Shown in pieces: positions 49,135 through 61,869 of a DNA stretch of 64,000 nucleotides. This DNA comes from Tachypleus tridentatus (taxonomy: Eukaryota; Arthropoda; Merostomata; Xiphosura; Limulidae): NCBI RefSeq assembly GCF_004210375.1, contig NW_027467782.1:25337276-25401275 (forward strand). The letters are read 5' to 3'. The translations under genes and the position numbers were made by a program. Each line of letters opens with the position of its first letter. Position 1 is the first letter of the stretch. A model generated the notes under the pieces. That model was not told the origin of the DNA, made no database searches, and saw only the letters and a program-made list of their open reading frames with translations.

Positions 49135-50140
49135 AGGTTACTGGTATATTTCCTGTAAGGAAAGACATGCAGAATGGTAGGAAGCAATCTGTGTTTTGAT
49201 GTCATCCAGATTACAACGTAAACCTTGACAGTTCCATTGTATCAAGTTGGACATTATTACTTATGTGCAGGTAAGTTGGGTGGAGAACCCTTCTGTTTTC
49301 GTCCATGTCTTTTGTTCTTTGCTGTCTTTATTTGAGGGAGTTCTGTCATCCTCCATGGATCCTGCCCTGGTTCGATTGGGTAGGTCTATGCTGTTTAAAG
49401 AGGATTCCAGTGACTGGGGACAAGAACAAATGATCCTTTTGCATCTTGTGGTGAGAGAAGATGATGCACCCAAAGAAATGCCTGTACCCAGAACTAGAGG
49501 AAGTGGATCTTGGGATTTGTTGGAATGTATGTTAGGGACAGAGATGGATGTTAAGTTAATTCATCAACTTTTTTAACAATGCAGGTCAAAATCCTTTTCA
49601 TTTGGTTTGAGAATGATTCTTTTGGAGACACAGAGATATCTGTCTGCACTCCCACTGTAGTTGTGGGATGACATGCAGCAGCGATACATCTGAGTTGAAG
49701 TGCTGGATAGCAATTTTCAAGCCTCAGGATAAGTAATGTTATGAATCATTTTCAAATGCTGCATCTCTTTTTCTTCTAACCATTCTGGGCAAGAATGAGC
49801 ACAGTTCAAAGAACCACAACATGACGTCTTTGAGCGACCGAAACACTGACACTGGAAATATCTGAGAGGGTTTGTAATGTATGGTTATACCCTGCAATTA
49901 AGATAACCTGCCTTGATTGTGGCAGGTTGATGTGGTAATATAAATATCAGAAAAAGGATGTGTTACACTCATACTGGTGGAGAGTTGTTGAATGCTAATT
50001 TGCACATGTGGCATACATGTGTAATTAGATAGTAATTCAAAGCTAGTAATGAGTGACAATCTGTGCACGAGAAGGAAATCATATGAAAAATAGCTATAAC
50101 TGTGAAAAATGGTGGGTAATTGCACTGGAATTTCAATGTG
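49135..50140 (-). mobile_element. Jockey-like LINE gag end and ORF2 start (right arm copy)
   Basis: Mirror of 17130-18135, with the same zinc-knuckle gag block and the QWNCQGLRCNLDDIK endonuclease start. The 110-codon stretch over 49247-49576 is identical to the left arm in translation. Confidence 0.85.
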
Positions 50141-51274
50141 TGTTTTTTCAGTAAAACTTTACGTGTTATGTTATTTTCCTCATTCTAACTCTACACCTCA
50201 TATACCGTGAAAAGAAAACATATTGCCCTTTTTATTTTCAAGAATGACTTCACGACACATTTGACTATCTTAAATAGCTTTAAGCCCTTAACAATATATG
50301 TATATTTATGCTTAAATTTTATTGCTCTTTGAACTGTGTCTAACTAATGATATCACCACACATGTTGTGAACCACTTTGTAAACATGTAAATTACGTTAC
50401 CTGAAGAAATTATGTAATGCATTGGTTACTAATGAGCATATCACAGGAAAACGTTTTTTTTTATTTATTTAACCTAATCTAAAACTTATATTTTATTTAC
50501 CTTTATAATAATAAATAATACACATGAAAACTAAAAATATAATACATATCTGGTCTTTTTTTTATCAACTCTTAATTAAAACTATTATCATAATGGTATC
50601 ACTGCACTAAATGATTGTTAGTTAATCAAAATACAACAAAGAATACAAAATAACATGCTGAAAGCACATATTGTCCCAGGAATATCAAAATTTTCTGGCT
50701 TTCTTACTATTTAATAAGACCCAATACAAATTTAGCTAAACTTGCCAATGTGTTTCCTGTGGGAATAAAATTTGCACTGGAAGCAAAATAAACAAACTCC
50801 TGTACAGAAAATTATGTGAAATAATATTTGGATTTCTGTTGGTTAAAAGTATATAGTTTTAAATATCAAAGAGAACTAAATATTGGAAACTTGTGAAAGA
50901 GAAAACTTAATTGTGGGTGTGGCTAAAGTGGCTTGATTTTCTAGTTTATACCTCTGTAACCAAATAAGATTGAAGGCTATAAAAAATTATACTTTGTCTG
51001 AGTAATAACAATATTATAATGAGCGACTTATGTCAAATTTTGTAGTTCTTCAAGAAGTGGTCAATGAATAAGAGAAGAGGAAATACTTAAAAAGCAAATA
51101 TCACAATTTGGAAACAATGGAAAATTGAAGACATTTTTAAATGTTGTCTTATAAAACTAGGAAATTAAAACTATAATTTCCAAATTTATTTTACAAGCTT
51201 AGTTTTGTTGCCAAGTTTACTTACCATGATAATAAAAGTAATTTAATTACATTTTGAATATAACTCAGTAAACT

Positions 51275-51425
51275 CTCATGACATGCCTCTAGCAATATGA
51301 TTAATGTAAATATGAAAGAACAAAGCCCAAGCACTGACCCTCAGGTACTCCATAATTAACAAGGGTACAGTTTCATTAAGGTACTCAAGTGATCAATCTT
51401 TTCTGAAAGTTTAAATAGTCTCAAA
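51275..51425 (-). mobile_element. Short LINE RT palm fragment (right arm copy)
   Basis: Mirror of 15840-16000, with the same YGVPEGQCLGLLFF block. Confidence 0.6.
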
Positions 51426-54400
51426 CCAGGTACTCTACATGGAAACCATAAATATGTAAAAGGCACTGATTATGTGAGTACTTAGTTAATACACTGAACT
51501 TTCAGAAAAACATGTCATTCACATACCGGTTGACTTGCCAAACCTTTTTCTTTATTTATAATTACTTTCATTTTCATTTCTTTCGTAGATCATCTAATGT
51601 TTCCAGCTCTTATTTCATTCAATTGATCCAAAATAACAGTTCTTTTCCAATAAATGAGAAGACTGATACGATATGCATGTTCACGTAATGTAGGAATTTT
51701 ACCTTTTTTTCTCAACACTTCACTTACGTTTATTCATTTTAAATTTTAAGTTTCTTTCAGTTTGATCAATGCATACAACAAAGTTAAAACTATAGCTTGC
51801 CAAAATTCCATCAGTAACAGCCTTTTATTTACTAGTATTCTTCAGCTTTTCCTCACTACCAAATTTACAATAAGTTGACTAAATTTGATTAAACAATGTT
51901 TATACCCCATTATGACAAGAGGGCACAATGTTAAAATTTAAAAAACAAAGGCAAGGTACCAGCAAGACTTATTTTTATATCAGTGTGATTGGTTTATGAA
52001 ATTAGTTATTGTTTGCACTTGTGGAGGTCAGTACTGACAGAGAATCAACTATATAACTATTCAATGTATTATGTTTATTTCCACATTCCATCACTTTTCT
52101 CTGTATTAAGTCATCTACATCTATTCTTCACACATGTTAAACTGAAGATGAAAAAGTCAAAACAATATTCACTTATTATAAAATGATGGGAACATGAAAA
52201 TGTATTATAAATTAAAATATACATATAGAAAGACATTCTCAGTTCATATTAAGCCTTATTCAAAACTTAGATAATTTAAACTTAAGCAAATTACTCAATT
52301 ATTAATAAAGACATCTTAAATTCCAAGACTCAATAAATAACTGAGTGTGACTAACATGGAAATTTTGGTCTATATATATAAATATCACTATTCACTTTGG
52401 TTGGTGTTGCTTTTTAATTACCTTAACATGCTAATAAATAAATGCTGGTTAAATTGCTGAATGGTACCAAAATTTTTTCAACAAACTGAATGACAAGTTA
52501 CTTGAAATGTTTAAACTTTTTAAAGTTACATGAAACTAAGCAGATACTAAATACTATAGAAATTAACTTACTTTCCACTTACAAGAGTGTCCTCACACAT
52601 TCAAAATCACAGAATCTTGGCAGATGGTTCAATTCACACAGACAATGCCCAGCTTGTTGAAGCTTATTTCTGTTTGTGCAGATAGTCATGGCACAACACC
52701 ACTGATATAATACAAAATTCTGCTTTACCACATGTAAGAAAGGAGTGTATTATCCAATGTAAACTTTTAGATAGGCTAGAATCATGATTTATCTTGGTGA
52801 TAAAAACACAGCATTAGAACATTTAAACATGAGGTACAGCTCAACACAAGTACTTGTTTATGAAAAACTTATTCTGCATTTTCAAAGATTTTGTTGCTCA
52901 AAAATTATATCACAATGATCCATTCATTTACTCTGAATATGTAGATGAAAATCAAAGTTACAAAATAGTAGGTTATGCTCAAATTAATATATATTAAATG
53001 AAAGTGTTATTTTTTTATCTCACTTTCTGAACAAATGTAATACTTTTTATTCACTTGAAAGAAAAATAAAGACACCAAAATTAACTACTTTTTTATCTTT
53101 AACCCACACATCAATTTTAACACTTACACAAAAAGACACAGTGCAAAATTTGTTCACAAGCACACATCGTTACTCAGTATTTTAAGTTTGGTATTAAATC
53201 TTTCTTAAACAATACTTAAAGGAAAATTACATACAAATAGAGGCTTTAAAGAAGTTTGATTTTATTTTGTTGTTGTTTAATAAATGTAACAACACTATCA
53301 ACCTTAAAATAACATTACTTGAAAATAACAGACAGTTGTCAGTTAGGTTTGCACTCAGCTGAGCCAATTTTCTATGACAGTTAGCTTTAGAAATCTCTAT
53401 ACAAGTCATACTTATTCACCAAGCTGATATCATATCTCTTACTATACACAAATATTGAAAAATTTGTTTACAAGGAATTTTCCAAACCTGAATTCAAGTG
53501 TCAACTCTATATATTTCAAATTTTTACACATTTTACTAGTGGGATAATATTATTTGTGAATATAGATGTCTGTTTACTGCATACAATTATGAATAAGAAA
53601 ATAAAAAATTTTTTAATTTGTGTTTCAATTATGTCTGTTGTGTATATTTTTTTAAGTCTGTTCAGAAACTAAATGTTTTGTGTTGAGTTCTAATTATTTA
53701 TGTGTTTGTAATTAAGCACAAATATACACAATAGGCTATCTTTGCTTTACCAACCATGTGTATCAGAACCAATTTTCTAGCATTAAAAGTTCACACACTG
53801 AGCTGCTGGTAATAGTGCAAGAATTCTAAGAACTCTGTTAACAAGTGCAAAAACATGAATAACTAATTCAAACTTTTGACATTGGGGTGTTATAAAGTCA
53901 TTCTGCTCTAAACAAGAACATAAAAAGGGAAAATTGTTTGAAAATGTGATAAATACTCAAAATACCAACACTGCTGTTAGATTATTAGAAGTTACACCTT
54001 TATTGTAAGAAGGAATATTTTAAAAACAAGTACAACATTTCAATCTCTCATGCAATCATTCTCAAGAACAAAAGTTTTTACGATAAAGAAGGTTCTAGTA
54101 ATTATATCAACACTCAACACCCTTAAAATGTGTTTAAAGAAATTTTAGAAAAACTATCTATATTCACAGCCAAATATTTGCTTTTTGTGGTTGTATAAGA
54201 AATGTTAGTGAAGTGATACAACTCTAAATATTTTGGTTCTTTCTAATAATCAACTACAGTTCAGAAAGATTAAGTACAGTAAATATAATTTCTACCAGAG
54301 TAACTCTAACTGACATTTTCATGTTGAAAGGCACCTTAGAGGCTGAATCAGTAAATGAACAGATCAATCACACCTAGGATTCCCTATTCTTAATTTTATG

Positions 54401-54739
54401 GCAGCATGTTTCCCTTAAAATATCAAAAGATATTACAAATAATCTTTTCCATATTTTGAATCCTTAGTCCCTATATTTTCAATGTCTTATCAAAAACTCT
54501 GAGAACCACAGTAAACCCTTAAAAAGTAAGAAAGCTAAAAGATTTTCTATTTAAATGCCCTATTTACATTCCATTTTCATGGCAGTGTGATCAACAATTG
54601 TTTTTATCCATTTTTGTTAATAATTTTACCCAGTTTGACTGTAATTCCTCCTCATTATCAAAATGCAGATTTTCTTATTACTACTTCCTTTCAATGGACT
54701 TTACCAATAACCTTTTATTGATGAGTCAATCAAAAATGT

Positions 54740-55188
54740 TAAACTCTATGTGTTAAACAAAGAAGATACTTTTACTTCTTCATGTAGTCTAACAAAAATG
54801 TTTATTACCCTTGTAATTCCTGAATATTTTAATTTGGACATGAAGCATGGTCCTCACAAATCAGAAACCAGGAAGTTTCATGGCAACAGATACACAAGAA
54901 ACAAGCAACTGAAAAAAGAGAAGACTAATAAGATTAGTAGCAGCACAAGAGAATCACTTGGTAGAAAAATGCTGTTGATACTCATAGCAAGTACCAGTTT
55001 TGAAGCTAACATCTAAGCACGATTCCATGATGCAAGGTGCTTCTAAGAGAAAATCTAGACATTTGTATACTTTTAAAGGTATCGTAACAAAGAACATATC
55101 ACACAAGAAAATATCCACAGTGGTAATATGTTTGTTGATATGGACAATCTATCAGAAGTAGCAAGGAAGTTTTGTAAGTGTTTCTGAG
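54740..55188 (+). mobile_element. Decayed transposon-type ORF N-terminal fragment (right arm copy)
   Basis: Mirror of 12085-12530. A 2-bp deletion relative to the left arm (near 54988) turns the end of the frame into STSFEANI followed by a stop. The downstream GNMFVDMDNLSEVARKFCK block is readable in this orientation near 55120-55170. Confidence 0.5.
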
Positions 55189-55690
55189 AGGTTGGTTGGT
55201 TGGTTGATTTAAAGTTTTATAGCACAAAGCAGTTAGGCTATCTATGTCAAACATCCAGTAAAAAAAGTAAATTTAGTAAAATTCATAAAAGGAAATTATG
55301 ATAAAACAAAACAATGTTTAAAAAAACAACACATAAATAGCATAAAACCAAAGTTTACATCAAGTCTACAACATTAAGAGAAACACTACAGTAATTCAAG
55401 TTGTAAAGGACTTTCTGTAGTGTAACTGTAATTATCGTAACTCACCAGGAGGACAAAGAGGTAAGTACAAAAACCACCATAAGTCACCTGAAGTTGGCCT
55501 TTCTAGTCCTGGTTCCAGATTATTTGACGTTATGGCCATTTTCAAAAAAGGAAAGTAACAAAAATGTTTTAAAAGAAGTGTAGCAAAATTATAGACAGGA
55601 TAACTAATGGGTAGTTCAAACAGCAGCATTAGTCACCTGAAGTTGGACTTTTTAGTCCTGGTTTCAAGTGATTTAATTTTACAGCCAGTT
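55189..55690 (-). mobile_element. LINE-type 3' tail, two modules (right arm copy)
   Basis: Mirror of 11583-12084, ending in the GGTTGGTTGGTT run at 55190-55203. Confidence 0.65.
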
Positions 55691-55875
55691 TCTAATTTCA
55701 AATCAAATTACATATACTGTGATTTTCAAAAGGGAGCCACATTAAAAATGTGTAATGTATATATTAAAAAACACTTAAATGGCATTAAAAAGATTAATGA
55801 ACTTTATTATCCATGCATGTTAATAAACTAGACATTAAAGCATATTTATAATTAAAAGTTTTATACTATCTGATA

Positions 55876-56452
55876 CAGAGATGCCAACTATTTCAAATGA
55901 CTGAGCGTAATGATTGTAGACAGAACCCTTCCACAGTTTCAGTCCTTTTAGATTTGCCAGAAACAAGACAATCTGGTGAACGAGGCCTCTTTCTTTCCAA
56001 CTTGTGAACGATCGCATTGGTGTTTCCATGCTGCTTAGAAAATGATAAATACCCATCGACACGAGCGCTGATTGGCTGACAAGCACTGATGACATAACTA
56101 TGGATTCCCCCACGTACCCAGTAGGAGAAGCACTGCACTTAAACTATTGGTAGATGTCGGAGATACAAATATTTTTTTATTATTTCAAGCACAAACATGA
56201 TTACTACAAGTAGCCATTTGGACTATGTCTTTTATTTATTATCAAAATTTATTTGTATTTTACTAGAAATTTTCTTTTCACCCCTTTCAAGTCCTGGGGA
56301 ACAATTTATCACTTTATTGTATTGGCCAAAATAATATATAATAATTTGGGAGTTGCAACAAGTTGTAATATTTGTCTGTATGAGCATGTAATTGTAATGT
56401 ATACACAAAAATCGTAATGATTACGTTCAAATCATAATGGTTGGCATCTCTG
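55876..56452 (-). mobile_element. hAT-like miniature inverted-repeat element (right arm copy)
   Basis: Mirror of 10821-11397. CAGAGATGCCAAC ends are present at both edges. A few interior substitutions distinguish the arms. Confidence 0.6.
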
Positions 56453-57160
56453 CTGATGTTCATGATTTAATTTCTCAGGTATGCAGTTTTGTGCTCAGAA
56501 GCAAACAAAGTAACATTTTTTATTACTTGGATAAATAAAATTACCAAAAATAGAGAAAATTGTTATCTCTATTTGCAATTAGTTTATTATTATTGTGACA
56601 ATTGATTAAGTCATAATTTTGATTAAACTGCACAAAACTAATCAATGTAAATACTGCCTGAAGGTAACCAATTAAATTTTCCAGTTCTAAACAGTTCTCT
56701 CAGTTGTTTAGCATGCAATTGGTACTACAATACATGCTACAATAACAAGAAGAGGGAAACTTCAAGTCATTTCTGCATAGACCACAAATTATTTGTATAC
56801 ACTGGAAGGTTATATTAAATAAACAAACAATACTGTCATCATAAACTGAGACAAGTACCTTTATAATGCAATTTCTTCATACGTATGATGTAGCGTAGAT
56901 TTATCCATACCAAATGAATGTTTAAGAAATCCTCTTGATTCTTAAACATAAAATTCCATTTCCAGAAGAAACTCCCTTCCCCCCAACACACAACAGAATG
57001 TTTCAAAACTTTCCAAACAATCACATTTAAATACTTTTTTCTTCATAACATTCCTTAACTGTTTCTAATTTTATGATAAGGACAGAAATAGTTGTTCACA
57101 TATGTACAAGATATTGAAAATTTGTTCACTGACTACAAAACTTAGTACCAACAGAGACCA

Positions 57161-57984
57161 GGATTTTGTGAGGACTATACCCAAACACCAGCATCAAACA
57201 CAATGCCCACAACACCTGTTGAGAACTTCCAACACTGGTACTTGGTTGACTCTAGCCCAAGTGGACCAGCCGATTGACCCAAGGGGGTCACCCAAAGCCC
57301 ACCCATCTACAGAAATTCAAGGTCAAAGTGGTGTATTAGGGTTGAACCCCTAAACCACCAAGATCCACTCCTCCCCTTCACGGGTTGCCACGCACGGCAA
57401 ACATGTGGGTGGATGTTTACATCCCAGAGAAGGTAACCAGACAGAACAGAACCTTACCTGGGAGGTCCCCTCACCACGTACAGGAATCCACACTGAGGGA
57501 ACAATATAAAAAACCAACTTTATGGGGACAACAAAAAGACTAGAATAAAAATCCATACTAGAGTGGGAGACAGATTCTATAATTCCTTCTGTTAATAATG
57601 AAGATACAGAAGATCAGTGAGAAGTGGATAGAAAATAGAACAATAAGAAAGGTAAAGTATGAAAAAAGAAGATTGAAATTATGAGATAGGACATTCAAAG
57701 CCCCAGGTTGTTGGAGAAGAAAGTAAACTGGGAGATGAAGTGAGAGAGGAAAGCACTGACAGGACCAAGACTGGGACTGGTTCCAAAGAAGAATAACCTC
57801 TGAAGTCTAAACCCTGGATTCCAAAGGGTTAGGAGCAATCTCAAAAGACAGAACTATAAAAAACAATAGACAAGACAAAGCACCTAGATATAAAATGAAG
57901 GGATATGAACACCAAACTAAGGAAATACCAAAAACAGATAAATCAGAACAAAGAGAGAAGGGAAAAAGTAAAACTAAAGTAACA
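57161..57984 (-). repeat. Unclassified GC-richer interspersed repeat candidate
   Basis: Begins precisely where the right arm ends. The minus strand reads like an untranslated LINE region: a GGTGGTTTAGGGGTTCAACC block near 57340 and GGCTTTGGGTGACCCCCTTG near 57290, with a 68-codon open frame (57350-57556) of no recognised family. Base composition is clearly unlike the arm. The true start and family are uncertain. Confidence 0.4.
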
Positions 57985-60438
57985 AACTGATTTTAAACCA
58001 ACTGCATACTAGGGAATAGAAGTATGGTTCAAAATATGTTTGGCAATGAAAATAATACAACCAATTGGAAGTTTCAACCTTCCTCAGATGACTCAGAGAA
58101 AGGTAACAGGCAGAGGTGGTAATAAAACATCGTTTGGTGGGCTGATCAGTGGAGACAGCAATGTCAATCTATGACATACTGAACTCAGTCAGCTACACCT
58201 AAATATGAAGACCAAAAACAAGAATGGCAGACTATATTCCCAAAAAGTAGAGCCAGTGGAACCCAGTGTACAGACTCTGAACTGGAGAAGTGTGGAAAGA
58301 CCCTGTTCAGGGCTGAAGTATCAGATGTTGAACAGCATACAGCATGTTCAAGGCCAAGGTCCTGAGAGAAACTTAGATAAAGAGACAAACAGTCCAGTTT
58401 TGAACAAAAAATCAATCTGCCTCATAATAGCTCCAAAATGTTCAGTGCCCTTGTTCACTTCGTATTTCAGTCGGTTGGATCACTTTTACTACTGTGTATA
58501 TTTTACAGTTATGTCATTAGACAGGGTCAGAAAGACATTGTAAAGTAAAAGCAGCCAAATTGGAAATGTTTAGAAAACTGAGGCTGTGCAAAAATAAAAA
58601 TTGTTATTGCATTTTCACAATCTACAATTATTATGTACTTCCAACATTTGTTTCACTACTTTCATTACAGTTGGTGTTATGGTAGAGAAGATAAGAGAGC
58701 AAGTTTAAAGTTCTATGAAAAATAAAAAAAATGATATTAATTTCGAAGGCATAATGAGTAATGTAAATTAAACATAAAAACCATTAGGTGAACACAAGTA
58801 ATTTTATTCTTAGCATAACAAATCACACTTTACACAGAATTACTTGACAGAGAATTCATAAATTAATGGATAAATGTTTTATGAAAGCAATTTACTTGAA
58901 ATATAATTTCAGTTTGCAAAAGGAATGTAACATTTAGATAAACATTTGCCAAAACTCATGATAATACACTTTGTATATTTAGAATATTTCAGTGGTTTAT
59001 GTAATTTCATGTTTACATGGAGATTACAAAACTGGTCAGAATGACCAAGCACACATACAGGTTTAATAGAAGATAATTAAATTGATAATGGAATATGTAT
59101 GTGGATCACAATCAGTTGCCTAAATGTTTTAGTTTGAAGTACATTTTTTTTAAAATTCTTTAGATACACTTACCATTTTGAAAACTTCTAGTAAGCCTAA
59201 TTTTCTTTTCACTTTTGATAAAACACCACCAGTGACTTCATCAGGAAAACTGCTCTTGATTGGATGCTGTAAAAAATTACTTTTCATAAATGTACTTGTT
59301 ACAGTTAATTTTAAACATGAGTGAGGAATAAAATCAGGGAGAATGTTTATAATACATAATATAAAGTTTGTTTTTCAATGGCCCATAATTAATATTTTTG
59401 TTAAAATACAGCTTACTACTAATTATTTGGTATTGAAAACTTTTGTATTAAGGTGGTTAATTACCTCAGACTCATTTCAGTTACATTCTTAACCATAATG
59501 TTGGCAAGTCATTCTGCAATTTTATATCAAATCTTATTTCTTTATTGAAGAAATTATATTGAAATAAATAAATTTTATAATCTTAAAATCCCTTTCTATG
59601 GCAAAAGATTAAGTATAGAAAATCTTAGTGATTTACATAAAAAACATAATTAGAGAAAAAGTTATTAATTCAAATTCTGTTAAACATTTATGAAACAAAA
59701 AGTAACTTCTGAATTACAAGGTGACAAGTGCCTGAAGGATCAAACTACTTCATGAAAAAGACAATCAATACATCTTGCTCTGATCCACCAAATACTTATA
59801 AAGTGGTGTACAACTTTGGTCTTCATACACAAGAAGGAATGGTGATGTTTGAAGGACTGTTCAGAGTGATGCAACCTAAACTGATTATCAAGTAAAAACG
59901 AGGAAGTTATCTTTCTATTCAAGTCACTAGTTGGTCCTCGATAGTCTTCACTTGAAATATTATCTGAGCTTTGTCTGAGTCATGACACTGATTTGTTGTA
60001 AATTGTTCACACCACAGCTACTAAAATTACTCCAGGGATGGAAAGGTTATATTAAGATCTCTTTAGAAAAGATCAACAGACAAGGTTTTCAGTATGTTTA
60101 AGTGGGTGATACTGATGAATCAGGGAGATAATCCTGTCAGTGTACTATGTAGTGCTGGCTTGTGACTCTTCACCATATTTTATGCACAATATCTCAAGGA
60201 AGATCCAGAGGCATGCTCCCCAAGAAATATTTAAAATCAGAAACACCATTCTCTCTATTTTCTGGTCTATTTTAAAATAAGGGTATAAAAAATTATTAAA
60301 TTTGCAATGAACATGTGATTTAGTAAGGTGTAAAACATCTTTTCGTGAATGTTATTACTCTTCTTCCTTCAGTAATATGAAGATGACTTTGAAGTAGGTA
60401 AAACTTTTTGGTAAATATAGTTTTTTTGGAGGAGTGGT
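57985..60438 (+). repeat. Third, diverged partial copy of the duplicated segment
   Basis: Directly repeated relative to the right arm segment 45910-48400 (offset about 12.04-12.08 kb), hence inverted relative to 18872-21362. Alignment is continuous but with many substitutions and small indels, roughly 90% by eye, so it is clearly older than the two arms. It includes the LINE region up to the YTDG codon (broken off at 57985) and frameshifted versions of the candidate exons. Confidence 0.9.
59112..59266 (-). pseudogene. Frameshifted third copy of the candidate terminal exon
   Basis: Corresponds to 20057-20209 and 47064-47216 but is 2 bp longer. The frame ends early at a TAA after VSKEF. The splice acceptor sequence is retained. 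Confidence 0.4.
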
Positions 60439-60454
60439 GAAAAGACTGATCACA

Positions 60455-60715
60455 ATAGGCCAGGTGGTTAAAGCACTTGACTCGTAAGCGGAGGGTAGCA
60501 GGCTTGAATCTCGATCACACCCAATATGCTAGCTATTTCAGCCATAGGAACTTCATAATGTAGCGCTTAATTGCACTATTAGTTGGTAAAAGAGTCGTCC
60601 AATAGTTGACGGTGAATGATGTTGACTAGCAACCTTCCCATTTGCCTTACACTACCAAATTAGGGACGGCTAACGCAGATTGCCCTTGTGTAGCTTTGCA
60701 TGAAATTCAAAATAA
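60455..60715 (+). mobile_element. tRNA-derived SINE
   Basis: Head AGGCCAGGTGGTTAAAGCAC, diverged box B, body GTTGGTAAAAGAGTCGTCC and AAATTAGGGACGGCTAACGC, tail TTTGCATGAAATTCAAAA. Older copy, inserted at the edge of the third duplicate. Confidence 0.9.
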
Positions 60716-60868
60716 CACTGAACACAATATTCCAAATGTTTGCTCTTAAGTTATATACCTGCCAGGCGAGTTCTTTAAAGAATTTTCATAACAATAATTG
60801 TGATTATCTAACAAGTATCATTATCAAACAATAATATTTTGCAATAAAAAATCGCATAATCTTTAGCC

Positions 60869-60930
60869 CTTGGTGAGCTCAGCAGTTAGCCCATTGTGAC
60901 TTTGCTATAAGAAAACACACACACAAACAC
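60869..60930 (+). mobile_element. 3' fragment of a second SINE type with (CA)n tail
   Basis: TTGGTGAGCTCAGCAGTTAG, then CCCATTGTGACTTTGCTATA, AGAAAA and a CA-rich tail. Differs from the main SINE family. Confidence 0.5.
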
Positions 60931-61444
60931 GTAATCTTAGTATTTTTTTCCATCTCATTTTAAATTTGTATACTTTGAATTAAAATCAAAGCTGTTTCCA
61001 AATTGAATTGTGGTTCTGTGGCATTACCACAAATTTTTCACCTTCTAGTTTCTGTACTTTGCCAGCTTTAGGCATTTAATCAAAAACTTCTATAATACAT
61101 TATTTGTCTGACATCTTTGTTGCTTCTAAGCATTGTAAAATCACGTGCTTATATTAAAAATATCAACAATCAATTAGTTTCTTAGCAACACAGAAATTAG
61201 GAAACTTTTATAACCTTAGTTACATAAAACATTTAAATTTTAGTGCAAATAGATATAAAGTTATAGTGGAGATGAAATTACATTTACAAACATTTATTTT
61301 TATCACACTCGGTGCTTTAATAACCGCAATGCCCGCACAAACAAGAGTTAAACGTGAAGGTATTGAACTCAACGCCTTGAACAGCTTATTGTATTAAGTA
61401 GCTAATATCTATCACTGACTATATCTTTCACTTTCGGACAAATA

Positions 61445-61500
61445 ATTTAGGGATGACTTGCGCAGCCACTCTCATGTAGCTTGTGCAAAATTCAAAGAAA
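61445..61500 (+). mobile_element. SINE 3' tail fragment
   Basis: AATTTAGGGATGACTTGCGC, CTCATGTAGCTTGTGC and AAAATTCAAAG match the family tail. Confidence 0.5.
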
Positions 61501-61869
61501 TGAGTCTTTAATTTTGATCTAGGAAGATATCTTTATCTGTTGGATCAACATGTCAATGAGAAAGCAAAATTTGAGAATAAATAGAGCACTTCGTATTGTT
61601 CTATCTCTTGGGTTTTGGGTATCATACGTACTCTGGAGGGTCAGGTGCTCTTTGACCTCTTCTGCTGTTCTTTATTTATATGATCATGCAGTGTTGGTTG
61701 GTGTTAGTTCCTGCTTTAGAGTCAGAGTGGGCTGAATTTACTCCGACCCTTTTAAGATCAATGTCCATGTACTGGTATACATATACAGATATTATTTTGC
61801 CTTGTCAGTAAGAAGTCTAGATTGATGGTGGCCCTTTTTTCAATATATATTATTATTTTATCTTTTTTC
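61501..61869. other. No feature recognised
   Basis: No protein-like frame beyond chance. Confidence 0.4.

Larger units (their letters stand above)
42821..57160 (-). repeat. Right arm of 14.3-kb inverted duplication
   Basis: Reverse complement of 10114-24447 with small indels and scattered substitutions. It begins directly at the gap edge (GATTCAGCAAGCTTA pairs with 24433-24447) and ends at 57160, where a GC-richer, unrelated sequence starts. Mirrored features are listed separately. Confidence 0.95.
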
